Shown in pieces: positions 19,190-28,540 of a stretch of 64,000 bases of DNA. Positions within the stretch are counted from its first letter, which is position 1. Each line of letters opens with the position of its first letter. The notes under the pieces are model-generated. The model was not told the origin of the DNA. It made no database searches and saw only the letters and a list, made by a program, of their open reading frames with translations. Both the position numbers and the translations under genes were made by a program. Origin of the DNA: Psychrobacter sp. DAB_AL43B (GTDB taxonomy: Bacteria > Pseudomonadota > Gammaproteobacteria > Pseudomonadales > Moraxellaceae); assembly GCF_900168255.1 (NCBI RefSeq), contig NZ_LT799838.1:682001-746000 (forward strand), read 5' to 3'.

Positions 19190-20197
19190 ATGATGCTAAA
19201 TGCAACTGAGTTTCTAACGCCGAACGCCATCAACGTGGATACGGTTAACGAAACGATTGCGAAAGTCACGCTCGAACCGTTAGAACGCGGCTTTGGCCAT
19301 ACCCTAGGGAATGCCTTACGTCGCATCTTGTTATCTTCATTACCTGGTGCTGCAGTCATTGAAGCTGAGATTGATGGTGTTGACCATGAATACTCAACGC
19401 TTGAAGGGCTACAAGAAGACGTGCTTGATTTGCTTTTGAACTTAAAAGGCTTAGCAATCACCCTTCATGACCAAAATGAAGTATTTTTGACCTTGGATAA
19501 ACAAGGTCCAGGCACTATTACTGCTGCAGACATCACGTTACCGCACAATGTAGACATCATCAATCCAGAATTGGTATTGGGTACATTGAATGACCGTGGT
19601 CATCTTAAGATGCGTTTGCGTGTAGTAATGGGTCGTGGATATGAGCCAGCAAACCAACGCCGTGAAGATGGTGATACTAAAGCAATTGGACGCCTAAAGC
19701 TTGATGCAAGTTTTAGTCCTGTGCTTCGTGTTGCTTATCAGGTTGAGAACGCACGTGTAGAACAACGTACCGATCTTGATCGTCTTATCATTGAGCTTGA
19801 AACTAATGGCACTATAGATCCAGAAGAAGCAATTCGTAAAGCAGCCACTATTTTACAACAACAGATTTCTATCTTTGTTGACCTAGAAGCTGAAGAAGCG
19901 CCTGAGCCTGTGAAAGAAAAAGAAGAGGTTGATCCGGTGCTATTACGCCCTGTGGACGATCTTGAACTAACGGTTCGCTCAGCCAACTGCTTGAAAGCTG
20001 AAAACATTTACTATATCGGTGATTTGGTACAGCGTTCAGAGACTGAACTTCTAAAAACCCCAAATCTTGGTAAGAAATCATTAACAGAAATCAAAGACGT
20101 ATTAGCGTCTAAAGATTTGGAGCTTGGTATGCGCCTAGATAACTGGCCACCAGCTGATTTACGTGTTGATGATCGCTTTTCTTATCGTAGCCGTTAA
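19190..20197 (+). CDS. rpoA: DNA-directed RNA polymerase subunit alpha
   Basis: RNA polymerase alpha subunit of 335 aa. The N-terminal assembly domain begins [20 protein letters not shown] (residues 28-47), and a Glu-rich linker lies near 235-250. The C-terminal DNA- and activator-binding domain contains [23 protein letters not shown] codons at 19190 and 19193 are adjacent; the first aligns in length with E. coli. A GAGGTGA site precedes them. rplQ follows after 19 bases. Confidence 0.98.
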   Translation: MMLNATEFLTPNAINVDTVNETIAKVTLEPLERGFGHTLGNALRRILLSSLPGAAVIEAEIDGVDHEYSTLEGLQEDVLDLLLNLKGLAITLHDQNEVFLTLDKQGPGTITAADITLPHNVDIINPELVLGTLNDRGHLKMRLRVVMGRGYEPANQRREDGDTKAIGRLKLDASFSPVLRVAYQVENARVEQRTDLDRLIIELETNGTIDPEEAIRKAATILQQQISIFVDLEAEEAPEPVKEKEEVDPVLLRPVDDLELTVRSANCLKAENIYYIGDLVQRSETELLKTPNLGKKSLTEIKDVLASKDLELGMRLDNWPPADLRVDDRFSYRSR

Positions 20198-20216
20198 ACT
20201 TTAAGGATTTTTGACT

Positions 20217-20576
20217 ATGCGCCATCGTAAGAGTGGAGTCAAGCTGGGTCGTACCGGCAGTCATCGTAAGGCAATGTTTCAGAACATGACTAACTCATTA
20301 TTTGAGCATGAACTGATCAAAACAACTTTACCAAAAGCTAAAGAATTACGTCGCGTTGCCGAGCCATTGATCACTATGGCTAAAGAAGACAGCGTTGCTA
20401 ATCGTCGTTTAGCATTCAGCCGTATGCGTAGCAAAGCTATGGTAGGCAAATTATTTGGCACGTTAGGTCCTCGTTACCAGACGCGTCCAGGTGGTTATTT
20501 GCGTATCGTAAAATGCGGTTACCGTGATGGTGACAATGCGCCAATGGCTTATGTAGAATTGGTTGATCGCGACTAA
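20217..20576 (+). CDS. rplQ: 50S ribosomal protein L17
   Basis: Exit-tunnel-side protein of 119 aa and the last gene of the alpha operon. [20 protein letters not shown] is the standard N-terminus, which fixes the start at ATG 20217 rather than an in-frame TTG six bases earlier. AAGGAT precedes it. A strong intrinsic terminator lies about 27 bases after the stop. Confidence 0.98.
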   Translation: MRHRKSGVKLGRTGSHRKAMFQNMTNSLFEHELIKTTLPKAKELRRVAEPLITMAKEDSVANRRLAFSRMRSKAMVGKLFGTLGPRYQTRPGGYLRIVKCGYRDGDNAPMAYVELVDRD

Positions 20577-20602
20577 TTTTATATCGACCAGATGATTTAT
20601 AG

Positions 20603-20633
20603 AAAAAGCTCCAATTCAATTGGAGCTTTTTTG
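20603..20633 (+). terminator. rplQ: alpha operon terminator
   Basis: Near-perfect palindrome with arms 20607-20616 and 20618-20627 (core stem GCTCC/GGAGC) followed by TTTTTT. The A-run on its left side makes it usable on the minus strand too, where it would serve the convergent yciO gene. Confidence 0.85.
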
Positions 20634-20655
20634 TGTGCGTAGTATTTTGAATATA

Positions 20656-21276
20656 TTACAGTAGTAATGAATCAACATTGGCAGCACCTTGTCGGATCAC
20701 TTCAGGCTGGCTACTGGTCATATCTATAATAGTGGTCAGCTTAGTGGTCTTGATTCCAGCGTTGATTAGCGCATCAATTTGATTGCCCAATAGTTCTTCT
20801 ATTTCAAACGGGTCATCTAATATGTCATCTCGGTTTGGTAATATTAATGAACTGGTCAAAATAGGTTCATCCATCGCTTCCAAAAGTGCTTGGGCGATAG
20901 GATTGCTTGGTACTCGAATACCAATGGTTTTTTTCTTCGCATGCGCCAGTTTCTTCGGCACATCTTTAGTCGCATTTAAAATAAAAGTGATAGGCGCGGG
21001 TGTAAGAGCCTTTAGCTGTTTAAACTGCAAATTGTCTACGGCTGCATAATTGGCAATTTCACTCAAATCACGACATAACAATGTAAATTGGTGTTTATCA
21101 TCGAGCTCACGAATGTGCTTCAGCTTTTCTAGCGCGTCTTTTGCACCTAGGCGACAACCAAAGGCATAGCTGGTATCGGTTGGGTAAATAATCAGTTGAT
21201 CTTTACGTAATAGGTCAGCTGCTTGCTCAATAAGACGTGGCTGCGGATTTTCCGGATGAATATAAAGTACTTGCAT
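20656..21276 (-). CDS. yciO: YciO-type Sua5/YrdC family protein
   Basis: Protein of 206 aa in the Sua5/YrdC/YciO family of dsRNA- and nucleotide-binding folds. The pattern follows E. coli YciO closely: YIHPENPQPRLIEQA at the N-terminus, IIYPTDTSYAFGC near residue 33, FTLLCRDLSEIANY near 82, and GIRVPSNPIAQALLEAM near 138. TsaC/Sua5 relatives make threonylcarbamoyl-AMP for tRNA t6A, but YciO lineage members differ in the active-site region, so the exact role here is uncertain. It converges on the alpha operon. Confidence 0.88.
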   Translation of the reverse strand: MQVLYIHPENPQPRLIEQAADLLRKDQLIIYPTDTSYAFGCRLGAKDALEKLKHIRELDDKHQFTLLCRDLSEIANYAAVDNLQFKQLKALTPAPITFILNATKDVPKKLAHAKKKTIGIRVPSNPIAQALLEAMDEPILTSSLILPNRDDILDDPFEIEELLGNQIDALINAGIKTTKLTTIIDMTSSQPEVIRQGAANVDSLLL

Positions 21277-21597
21277 AATAATTCCTTATTTTATAATTAT
21301 TAGACTTTTGTCATTTAAATATATCGTTATTTATGAGAAACAAATATGGTTATATAAATATATAGAAGGCTTGCTAAGTAAAAACAGTTGAATGAGCATA
21401 GTAATTGATAGGGTACTGTCAAATACTAGCTTGCTTCATTGAGGTTATGATTGTCGATAAAATATGAGTTAAGTCATTAGTATAGCCCAAAGCAAATATA
21501 AGTTTAAGGGCAAGGCGTTATAATATGGGTATGAAATCGTTAACCTAATGGAATAAGATGTTTTTATGAAAAATAAAATATGCTCGGTATTCTTAAG
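21277..21597. other. non-coding spacer between epmC and yciO
   Basis: A 321-base AT-rich stretch with no supported gene. It should contain the minus-strand promoter of yciO; a weak minus-strand match (TTGTTT, 16 bases, TATTTA) is near 21315-21345. I see no clear terminator for epmC. Confidence 0.3.
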
Positions 21598-22305
21598 TTA
21601 ATTCATCGTATAACTAGTAAGTAATGCTTGTAGTAAGGTTTTAGCATCAGCCGGTAGCGTATGTGGTTTAGCAATGTATGTTTTCACTTGCTGATAAACA
21701 TCTTGAGCAAAGGTACTTTCGCTAGTATCAAAGTCAGCAAATAAATTGTCCTGTGATACTTGAAAAGGGCGTCCACAAGCCAAGGTGAATAGACATTCTA
21801 GTGCCTGTGGTTTAATCTCCACACGCTCAAAAGCTTGCTGCTGAGCTGCTGAGCGCCCATCGGGTGCATACCAGTAGCCAAAATCAGGGAGCAATCTACG
21901 CTGCTGACCTGCAACACAAAAATGACTGATTTCATGTAATGCACTGGCAAAAAAACCATGGGCAAATTCAATTCTTGCCGGTTGATTGTTTTGGGCAGGA
22001 AAATATTCTGGCTCGCCAGTGCCACGAACTAATATAACTCGCTGATTGACGAATAGGGCGTTAAATAATTGTATTAGCCAGTCGGTAATAGCTTGTTCAT
22101 TATTTTCAGCCAACGGGTATTCGAGTAAAATAACACCCGTTAAGCGATCTTTAATAGATGTATATCGAGTTAGAGGATCAGCTAAATTTTCAGAACTGCT
22201 ACAGGTTTTTTCACTGTCCAGTTCATTTAGACGTTGTAATAAAAGCTCAGCGTCAAAAATAGATAATAAGCTGGAAAAATTGGGATGAATAGTAGGCGAT
22301 ATCAT
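21598..22305 (-). CDS. epmC: elongation factor P hydroxylase EpmC (YfcM)
   Basis: Protein of 235 aa matching EpmC, which hydroxylates the beta-lysyl-lysine of elongation factor P, the last step of the EpmA/EpmB/EpmC pathway. The conserved core FAHGFFASALHEISHFCVAG supplies putative metal-binding His and Glu residues; LLPDFGYWYAPDGRS and VEIKPQALECLF follow. The ATG at 22305 is preferred over an in-frame TTG at 22323, although no clear ribosome-binding site is visible. epmA and epmB are not in this window. Confidence 0.9.
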   Translation of the reverse strand: MISPTIHPNFSSLLSIFDAELLLQRLNELDSEKTCSSSENLADPLTRYTSIKDRLTGVILLEYPLAENNEQAITDWLIQLFNALFVNQRVILVRGTGEPEYFPAQNNQPARIEFAHGFFASALHEISHFCVAGQQRRLLPDFGYWYAPDGRSAAQQQAFERVEIKPQALECLFTLACGRPFQVSQDNLFADFDTSESTFAQDVYQQVKTYIAKPHTLPADAKTLLQALLTSYTMN

Positions 22306-22487
22306 AAGTAAAGCATTGACCAAATAAAGATTAAGAGATAAATATACTCATATATGCGAACAAATAATGAAAGGTAACAACACATAAGCTACCGAAAATC
22401 TTAACATACTAGCGCTAGCGCAGCAGAGCACTTTCCGTTAGTATGGCAAGCAATATTATACACCGTTTTTGATCAATGAGGCCGCGC

Positions 22488-23081
22488 ATGTCAAGCACCC
22501 AAAATAACAAGTCGTCAGCGCTTCAGGCTGAACAAATACCAGCGTCTATGTCAACCAGCATGCTCGAACATATTTCCTTAAATAAATGGGAAGACAGTGG
22601 CTTTGAATGGGCAGGAGAAGTAATACCCAACTCTTTTGAGCGTCTTGCTACTATATTAGCGACTGAGCATGCTCAATCAAATATTCTGCTAAAAGCTAAT
22701 CTGTATCGTCGAAATGATGTGTTGCATCTGGCTTTTACATTAACTGGTGAAGTATGGTTAACTTGCCAACGTTGTTTGCAACCAATTGTGATAGATTTGA
22801 CAGATGATTATGATATTGCGCTACTCGATAATGAGAGCCAAATACGCTTAGTTAATGAAGAGCAAGACTATTTGTTGCTCGATGAAATTATCACCGAACA
22901 ATCTCCAGAGCGTTTATTACCGCTTAAAAAATTGGTCGAAGATGAAATATTGCTTAAAACGCCAATGGCGCCGAAGCATGATGACTGTGAAATGACGGTT
23001 GAGCAGTTTGGTGAGATACCAGAAGAAGAAGAGAGCGAAAATCCTTTTGCCGCTTTAGCTTCTTTAAAAGGCAAGTTGTAA
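22488..23081 (+). CDS. yceD: YceD family (DUF177) protein
   Basis: Acidic protein of 197 aa of the DUF177/YceD family, almost always encoded just before rpmF; in E. coli it is linked to 23S rRNA accumulation. The CxxC motif in LTCQRCLQPI lies mid-protein, and the acidic C-terminal half ends NPFAALASLKGKL, typical of the family. The ATG at 22488 has a GAGG site eight bases upstream; an in-frame ATG at 22476 is the alternative. The spacing to rpmF is unusually long (333 bases). Confidence 0.88.
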   Translation: MSSTQNNKSSALQAEQIPASMSTSMLEHISLNKWEDSGFEWAGEVIPNSFERLATILATEHAQSNILLKANLYRRNDVLHLAFTLTGEVWLTCQRCLQPIVIDLTDDYDIALLDNESQIRLVNEEQDYLLLDEIITEQSPERLLPLKKLVEDEILLKTPMAPKHDDCEMTVEQFGEIPEEEESENPFAALASLKGKL

Positions 23082-23414
23082 CGGTATAAATGATAGCGAT
23101 AAAAGGCGTAATAAGTGGCTTCGTTATACCTTTTGTCAGCTTTTTGCAGAAGAGTGAACAGCAGGGCTTTATTAATCCGCTAAACATGCGTATAATGTCC
23201 CGATTATTGCATTCTAGCAACCTGCCGCTGGCAGATAGAAGCTAACCTTGCAAACTAACTATAGATTTTAGACGTAATCAACACTTCAATACGTGTGGCA
23301 ATCTATTTAACTAATGATGCGTAAGACTTAGGTTGTTGTGATTATATAGCCTCTGTCAGTGTCGATTAAAGCTGAATTTCAAGCTTATCCCCTTTTAAGT
23401 ATAGGAGCTATATC
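23082..23414. other. yceD-rpmF intergenic region
   Basis: A 333-base spacer without a supported gene. TATAAT at 23191-23196 with TTTATT 17 bases upstream (23168-23173) is a candidate rpmF promoter, which would give a leader of about 210 bases. In many relatives yceD and rpmF are nearly adjacent. Confidence 0.4.
23168..23196 (+). promoter_or_regulatory. rpmF: candidate rpmF promoter
   Basis: A perfect TATAAT (23191-23196) lies 17 bases after a weak TTTATT -35 element. It is in the only spacer upstream of rpmF. Confidence 0.4.
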
Positions 23415-23597
23415 ATGGCCGTTCAAAAAAGTCGTAAAAGTCGTTCTCGTCGTGACATGCGCCGTTCACATCATCGTATGGAAATCGCTGAGCTAAGCAT
23501 CGATGCTACCACTGGTGAAAAGCATCGTCGTCATCACATGACTAAAGATGGTTTCTATCGTGGTCGCCAGCTATTTAAAGTCAGTCAAGACGCTTAA
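23415..23597 (+). CDS. rpmF: 50S ribosomal protein L32
   Basis: Short basic protein of 60 aa. [20 protein letters not shown] is the diagnostic L32 N-terminus. It lacks the zinc-binding cysteines of some L32 proteins. A TAGGAGC site precedes the ATG. fabD follows, but plsX and fabH, which sit between rpmF and fabD in E. coli, are absent here. Confidence 0.97.
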   Translation: MAVQKSRKSRSRRDMRRSHHRMEIAELSIDATTGEKHRRHHMTKDGFYRGRQLFKVSQDA

Positions 23598-23602
23598 GTT
23601 AT

Positions 23603-23673
23603 TTGCTGGTTGACGCAGAATTATGATAGTTTTTATAACTATCGACAGTTCTCGCACAGCTGTTACCCAGCAA
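23603..23673 (+). other. nested inverted repeats after rpmF
   Basis: TTGCTGG (23603-23609) pairs with CCAGCAA (23667-23673), and inside it GATAGTT (23625-23631) pairs with AACTATC (23637-23643). The nested arrangement just after the rpmF stop suggests a structured 3' untranslated region. Seven-base arms are short enough that chance cannot be excluded. Confidence 0.35.
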
Positions 23674-23690
23674 TCAGTTTGAGCTAAAGA

Positions 23691-23744
23691 AAGCCAAGTT
23701 ATTTCGCTATCATATATTATGTGGCTAGATAACTTGGCTTTTTG
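23691..23744 (+). terminator. rpmF: terminator after rpmF
   Basis: Perfect 12-base arms AAGCCAAGTTAT (23691-23702) and its complement (23729-23740) flank a 26-base loop, and the 3' arm runs into TTTTT. The loop is longer than usual, but the stem is strong. Confidence 0.7.
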
Positions 23745-24036
23745 CTATTAATTTTTTACTGTTTTTTAAATCTTAGTACATATTTAAATATTTGTTATTG
23801 GTTTTAAATGCTCATGATTGATCATTCAGTGATACTTAATAGGGCAAGATAACGAATTAACTTTTTGGCCGCTATGCTAATGACCTACGTCAGTGTATAG
23901 TTTCATAAGAGTCAGCTGTCTTAAAGGACTAGTGACAGCAATGGCTCTATAAAATAAAAATTCCATATAGTCTTTAACTCTGCAATGCACCCCGTTCACT
24001 TTAGGGGTATTTTCAATTAAATAAGGAATATTGGTT

Positions 24037-25005
24037 ATGGCCTCTGTACCCGATATGATAAAAAAACAGCCGACTCGTATTGCCATTATTTTCCCTGGAC
24101 AAGGATCTCAAGTCGTGGGTATGACCAGCGAGCTTGCTGAAACTTACCCTGAAATTCTTGAAACCTTTACTGAGGCGAGTGACGCGCTTGGTGAAGACTT
24201 ATGGGCAATTTGTCAGGACGAAGACCAGCTCAATCAAACTCAATATACGCAGCCAGCATTGCTGACGGCTAGCATTGCTATTTGGCGTATCTTACAACAA
24301 AAAATAGAAAATAAGCCCTGTTATCTAGCCGGTCATTCTCTAGGAGAATATAGCGCCCTTTGCGCCGCTGGTGTGATCTCACTTGCGGATGCGGTGAAGC
24401 TGGTGCATAAGCGTGGTCAATTGATGCAAGAGGCCGTGGTAGGTATTGATACGGCTATGGCAGCCGTGCTAGGTCTGGAAGACCATCGAGTCGAAACCCT
24501 GTGTGAACAAGCAACTGAGCATGTTGATGATGCGATTGTTGGCGCAGCAAACTTTAACAGTCCTGGACAAGTGGTGGTTTCTGGTAATGCGGTAGGCGTC
24601 AACGCGGTCATTGATAAAGTACAAAATACTGGTAAAAAGGCCATTCCATTGAAGGTAAGCGTACCTTCGCATTGTGCCCTTATGGCACCAGCGAGCAGCG
24701 CATTGGCGAAAGAGCTAGCGTCAATCAAATTCGATCAGGCGACGATTCCAGTTATTCAAAATCGTCACGCGCGCGTTGAGACCAGTGCAGCAGGTATTAA
24801 AGAGGCGTTAACTGAACAGTTAAGTGAACCAGTATTATGGTCCAAGACCATGCAAGAGCTGGCTGATAAACAAATTAATATTTTAATCGAGTGTGGCAGT
24901 GGTAACGTATTGAGTAATTTGGCAAAGCGTCAAGCGCACCCAATTGCAAGCTATCCTACCGACAAGCCTGCCCGTCTAGATAAATTGTTGGAGGTGTTAT
25001 CATGA
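24037..25005 (+). CDS. fabD: malonyl CoA-acyl carrier protein transacylase FabD
   Basis: Transfers malonyl from CoA to acyl carrier protein for fatty-acid synthesis; 322 aa. IIFPGQGSQVVGM lies near the N-terminus, and the nucleophile motif GHSLGEYSAL has its serine at about residue 101. CALMAPAS contains the catalytic histidine region. The ATG at 24037 has an AGGA site ten bases upstream; an in-frame TTG at 24031 is too close to it. Its stop overlaps the fabG start by four bases. Confidence 0.96.
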   Translation: MASVPDMIKKQPTRIAIIFPGQGSQVVGMTSELAETYPEILETFTEASDALGEDLWAICQDEDQLNQTQYTQPALLTASIAIWRILQQKIENKPCYLAGHSLGEYSALCAAGVISLADAVKLVHKRGQLMQEAVVGIDTAMAAVLGLEDHRVETLCEQATEHVDDAIVGAANFNSPGQVVVSGNAVGVNAVIDKVQNTGKKAIPLKVSVPSHCALMAPASSALAKELASIKFDQATIPVIQNRHARVETSAAGIKEALTEQLSEPVLWSKTMQELADKQINILIECGSGNVLSNLAKRQAHPIASYPTDKPARLDKLLEVLS

Positions 25006-25730
25006 GTCGTACGATTACATTAGTAACTGGCGCGAGTCGCGGTATTGGCAAAGCTGTCGCCAAACGCTTCGCCAAAGAAGGACATTTTGTCATTGGTACA
25101 GCGACCACTGAAAAGGGTGCTGCATTGATTGATGAGTATCTACACGATAGTGGCGGAATAGGTCGAGTGCTAGACGTACGCGATACCGCACAGATTGACA
25201 AGCTATTTGAAGAGATAGAAAGTGTCTATGGTGCTGTTCAAGTGTTGGTCAATAATGCTGGTATCACCCAAGATGGCTTATTGATGCGTATGAAAGATGA
25301 AGATTGGGACAATGTGATTGATACCAATTTGACCTCTGTTTATCGTATGAGTAAACGTGCTATTCGCGGCATGATGAAAGCGCGCCGTGGTCGTATCATC
25401 AATATTACCTCTGTCGTCGCTCAAATGGGCAATGCTGGTCAATCTAACTATGCAGCGACTAAAGCCGGTGTTGAGGGTTTTAGCCGCACCCTAGCGCGTG
25501 AAATAGGCTCAAGACAAGTCACGATTAATTGTGTGGCGCCAGGCTTGATTGAAACCGATATGACCGACGAGCTTGACGAACGCTTATTAAACTCAATGTT
25601 AGACGCCGTTCCTATTAGTCGTCTTGGCCAGCCAGAAGATATTGCAGCAGCAGTACTATTTTTAGCGAGCGATGAAGCCAGTTATATTACAGGCGCCGTT
25701 CTGCCTGTCAATGGTGGCATGTATATGTAG
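25002..25730 (+). CDS. fabG: 3-oxoacyl-[acyl-carrier-protein] reductase FabG
   Basis: NADPH-dependent short-chain dehydrogenase of 242 aa for the first reduction of the fatty-acid elongation cycle. The Rossmann motif TGASRGIGKAVA lies near residue 7, NNAG near 82, and the catalytic Ser-Tyr-Lys set is in INITSVV and SNYAATKAG. It overlaps fabD by four bases (ATGA), which supports coupled translation. acpP lies 282 bases downstream behind its own promoter. Confidence 0.97.
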   Translation: MSRTITLVTGASRGIGKAVAKRFAKEGHFVIGTATTEKGAALIDEYLHDSGGIGRVLDVRDTAQIDKLFEEIESVYGAVQVLVNNAGITQDGLLMRMKDEDWDNVIDTNLTSVYRMSKRAIRGMMKARRGRIINITSVVAQMGNAGQSNYAATKAGVEGFSRTLAREIGSRQVTINCVAPGLIETDMTDELDERLLNSMLDAVPISRLGQPEDIAAAVLFLASDEASYITGAVLPVNGGMYM

Positions 25731-25745
25731 TTGCTAGTGATCAGC

Positions 25746-25773
25746 TTGTAGCCAAGCGTTACATAGTTATAAT
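25746..25773 (+). promoter_or_regulatory. acpP: candidate acpP promoter
   Basis: TTGTAG at 25746-25751 and a perfect TATAAT at 25768-25773, 16 bases apart, lie soon after fabG. A further TATAAT-like hexamer near 25815 has a poorer -35. A separate acpP promoter would fit its need for high expression. Confidence 0.5.
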
Positions 25774-26012
25774 AAAAAACTGTGTGAACGAGTGTAAACT
25801 ATAATAAAGAGTGCTATAATGACGAATACTTTTAAGTCAAAGCCCTGTATGATAGCAAGGTTTTACTAGACATTAGTAAATGTATAACTTGTTATAGCGC
25901 ACTCAGAAAGCCATACAAATCTAAAAATCCCATTTTATATACAATGCTATAGAATCTAATTAAGATGTTATAGTAATTTGTCAAAATAATAGATCAAAAA
26001 GGAGAAATCTAC

Positions 26013-26249
26013 ATGAGTAATGATACCGAGCTAAGAGTTAAAGCCGCAGTAGCTGAGCAACTAGGTATGAATGTTGAAGATATCAATAACGATGCTTCAT
26101 TTATGGAAGACTTAGGTGCCGATTCATTGGACCTAGTTGAATTGGTTATGTCATTCGAAAGCGACTTCGGCATCACTATTCCTGATGAAGATTCAGCAGA
26201 ATTAACGACTGTTCAAAAAGCAATCGACTACGTACAAGCACAGCTATAA
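26013..26249 (+). CDS. acpP: acyl carrier protein
   Basis: Small acidic carrier of 78 aa that holds growing acyl chains on a phosphopantetheine arm. The modified serine is Ser-38 in [13 protein letters not shown] strong AAGGAG site precedes the ATG. fabF, the usual next gene in E. coli, is missing, and a terminator follows instead. Confidence 0.98.
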   Translation: MSNDTELRVKAAVAEQLGMNVEDINNDASFMEDLGADSLDLVELVMSFESDFGITIPDEDSAELTTVQKAIDYVQAQL

Positions 26250-26278
26250 TTAGCTACTCGCTTAGCAAGTTTGATATG

Positions 26279-26310
26279 ACCGCTTATCTTAATAGATAAG
26301 CGGTTTTTTT
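26279..26310 (+). terminator. acpP: acpP terminator
   Basis: Eleven-base perfect arms ACCGCTTATCT (26279-26289) and AGATAAGCGGT (26294-26304) with a TAAT loop, followed by TTTTTT. A textbook intrinsic terminator. Confidence 0.9.
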
Positions 26311-26356
26311 ATGCCTATCATTCATTCTAAAAATATATGCCAGCAAATTATCTTGG

Positions 26357-26415
26357 TGCATTACTACACTAGATTATTGCGATAATCCATCGCAGTGATT
26401 TAACGTAGTAATGCA
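26357..26415. repeat. nested inverted repeat between acpP and kbp
   Basis: Outer arms TGCATTACTAC (26357-26367) and GTAGTAATGCA (26405-26415) pair perfectly over 11 bases. Inside, TGCGAT (26378-26383) and ATCGCA (26389-26394) pair over six. The element lies after the acpP terminator and upstream of kbp, in DNA with no reading frame. It may be an operator, a small structured RNA or a decayed repeat element. Confidence 0.55.
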
Positions 26416-26621
26416 TAGTCACTTTATTACCAAGTACGTTAACACAAGCTACGCCAAATCAACATTACTAAACATACTGTTACTATTCATAGCGTTGGCC
26501 TTTGCTTATACTCGTGATGGTAAGCAAAAAAAATAATAGTAGCTAATTAACTAAAGAAAGATAATTACTATTAGAATGATAACGATTAATAATGAATAAC
26601 AATATTTCAAGGAGCAGTTAT

Positions 26622-27131
26622 ATGGGTATGTTCAGTTTTGCAAAAGACATTGGTGATAAGATTTTCAATCGTGATGATGCCAAGCATGATGCTAAAGTAG
26701 AAACGAAAGCGGACGCTAATACACCGGTACAAAGTAGTGAGCCTTCTGCACAGTCAGTAGCCAATATTTTGCTTCGTCGTATTCAGCAGCAAAATCTTAA
26801 TATTAGTGATCTAAAAATCAAGTATAACGGTTCAACGGATACTGCAGAAATTAGTGGTAAGGCAAAAACCCAAGCAGATCGTGAAAAGGCTATTATCGCT
26901 ATCGGTAATGTACAGAATGTTGCTAAGGTGATTGATAATATTGATATCGAAGAAGATGCACCTGAATCTACTATGTATACCGTAAAATCTGGCGACAATC
27001 TATCGAAGATTGCACAGAATGTTTATGGGTCAGCTGGTGATTATTTGAAAATATTTGAAGCCAATAAGCCAATGCTAACTAGCCCTGATAAAATTTACCC
27101 AGGTCAAGTATTGCGTATTCCTAAGCCATAG
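26622..27131 (+). CDS. kbp: BON-LysM protein, potassium-binding protein Kbp-like
   Basis: Protein of 169 aa with a BON domain at about residues 45-105 and a C-terminal LysM domain (YTVKSGDNLSKIAQNVYG) at about 120-168. It matches E. coli Kbp (YgaU), a cytoplasmic potassium sensor, down to the C-terminal SPDKIYPGQVLRIP. No signal peptide is seen, which fits Kbp rather than a wall-binding LysM protein. The ATG at 26622 follows an AAGGAG site; an in-frame start 30 bases earlier lacks one. Confidence 0.88.
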   Translation: MGMFSFAKDIGDKIFNRDDAKHDAKVETKADANTPVQSSEPSAQSVANILLRRIQQQNLNISDLKIKYNGSTDTAEISGKAKTQADREKAIIAIGNVQNVAKVIDNIDIEEDAPESTMYTVKSGDNLSKIAQNVYGSAGDYLKIFEANKPMLTSPDKIYPGQVLRIPKP

Positions 27132-27204
27132 AATTACTTTTAAAAAGTTGCCTTTGAGTATTGCCTGTAAATAGGTAAAGAAATAGGGTAATAAACGCTT
27201 ATTG

Positions 27205-27236
27205 AAAATGCCTCTTATCATAAGAGGCATTTTTTT
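27205..27236. terminator. bidirectional terminator between kbp and queG
   Basis: AAAATGCCTCTTAT (27205-27218) and its complement (27220-27233) form a long stem ending in TTTTTT. The matching A-run on the left lets it act for the convergent queG gene on the minus strand. Confidence 0.85.
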
Positions 27237-27292
27237 GTATTTTATAAAGTCCTCAAATATCTCATCGGATGTTGTGTTTTATATGAAGTTTT

Positions 27293-28540
27293 TTACTGAT
27301 TCATCACTTTTAGTTTGTTATGTTGTTCAGTCATTGCCCAATGAATGTGTTCATCAAGCATAGCATTATGTTTGCCTAATTTCGTTTGTAAGTGGCCGAT
27401 TACTTCCTGACTGCCATTAGCATTACCAAGAGCAATGGCGATATTGCGCAAAAAATTTACATAACCTGTGCGCCTTAGTGGACTGCCTTCAGTCTTTTTC
27501 ATAAAATCTGCTTCCTGCCATTGCCACAGCTCAAGCAAGCTACTGTTGTCAAGATTGTGCCTTGGCGCAAAATCTTCTACAGGCGTGAGATTGGCATAGC
27601 GATTCCATGGGCAAATCAATTGACAGTCGTCACAACCAAAGACACGGTTGCCAATGGCGCGGCGATATTTGGTATCAATAATACCGTCGTGCTCAATAGT
27701 CAGATATGAGATACAGGCTGACGCATTGAGCTCATAGGGTGCGACAATCGCTTGGGTAGGGCAGATGTCAATACAGGCACTGCAACTACCACAATGCTCT
27801 TTGACGGGTTCATCATCAGGTAATTCGAGACTCATAAACAACTCTCCCAGCACAAAAAATGAACCTGCTTGCTTGTTGATGAGCAGCGTGTGCTTCCCGG
27901 TCCAGCCGAGACCAACGGCATCAGCAATAGGCCTCTCAAAGATAGGCGCTGAATCACTAAATGGCCTAAAAATAAAATCCGTATCAGCACCGATATCTAG
28001 ATGTTGCCATTCAGGAAGCATGGCTTCAATCTTTAATGCCAGCTGCTTTAAGCGACTGCGCATGGTCTTATGATAATCACGCCCTCTCGCATAACGCGCA
28101 ATGATGCCTTGGTTAGGATGATCGTTATCAGTGATAGCGCGCGGTGTCGGTGTTTGGGTTAGGTAATCCATACGTACGCTGATGATGGTTTTAGCCCCTT
28201 CCACCAGTTGCTCAGGATGGGCACGTAGATGATGATTGCTATGCATAAACTGCAATTGACCTTCGTAGCCTTTCGCTAACCATTGCTTTAATTGTTCAGT
28301 CTGTTTAGTAAACAAAGGATGATGCACGGACAAAAACCCACAGTCAGCAAACCCTAAAGATTGTGCTTGGGCTTTAATCCATTGCTTAACCTCTGCTGTA
28401 GTAGCAAATGCGTGCGTATTATTGACAGCAATTTTTTTATCAGGCGTGTTGGGAGGCGCAGAAGACAGCTGTTTGTTAAATGTCTGCTTGGTTTGTGAGG
28501 CGGGCGAAGTTGATAAAGTTGCTTGAGGTTTGTTATTCAT
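27293..28540 (-). CDS. queG: epoxyqueuosine reductase QueG
   Basis: Iron-sulfur and cobalamin-dependent enzyme that reduces epoxyqueuosine to queuosine in tRNA; 415 aa. Two ferredoxin-type clusters are visible in CGSCSACIDICPTQAI and CDDCQLICPWN, and the N-terminal DUF1730 region precedes them. About 50 residues of polar low-complexity sequence extend the N-terminus beyond E. coli QueG. A later in-frame start is possible. It is divergent from nnr, the pairing also found in E. coli (yjeS-yjeF). Confidence 0.95.
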   Translation of the reverse strand: MNNKPQATLSTSPASQTKQTFNKQLSSAPPNTPDKKIAVNNTHAFATTAEVKQWIKAQAQSLGFADCGFLSVHHPLFTKQTEQLKQWLAKGYEGQLQFMHSNHHLRAHPEQLVEGAKTIISVRMDYLTQTPTPRAITDNDHPNQGIIARYARGRDYHKTMRSRLKQLALKIEAMLPEWQHLDIGADTDFIFRPFSDSAPIFERPIADAVGLGWTGKHTLLINKQAGSFFVLGELFMSLELPDDEPVKEHCGSCSACIDICPTQAIVAPYELNASACISYLTIEHDGIIDTKYRRAIGNRVFGCDDCQLICPWNRYANLTPVEDFAPRHNLDNSSLLELWQWQEADFMKKTEGSPLRRTGYVNFLRNIAIALGNANGSQEVIGHLQTKLGKHNAMLDEHIHWAMTEQHNKLKVMNQ

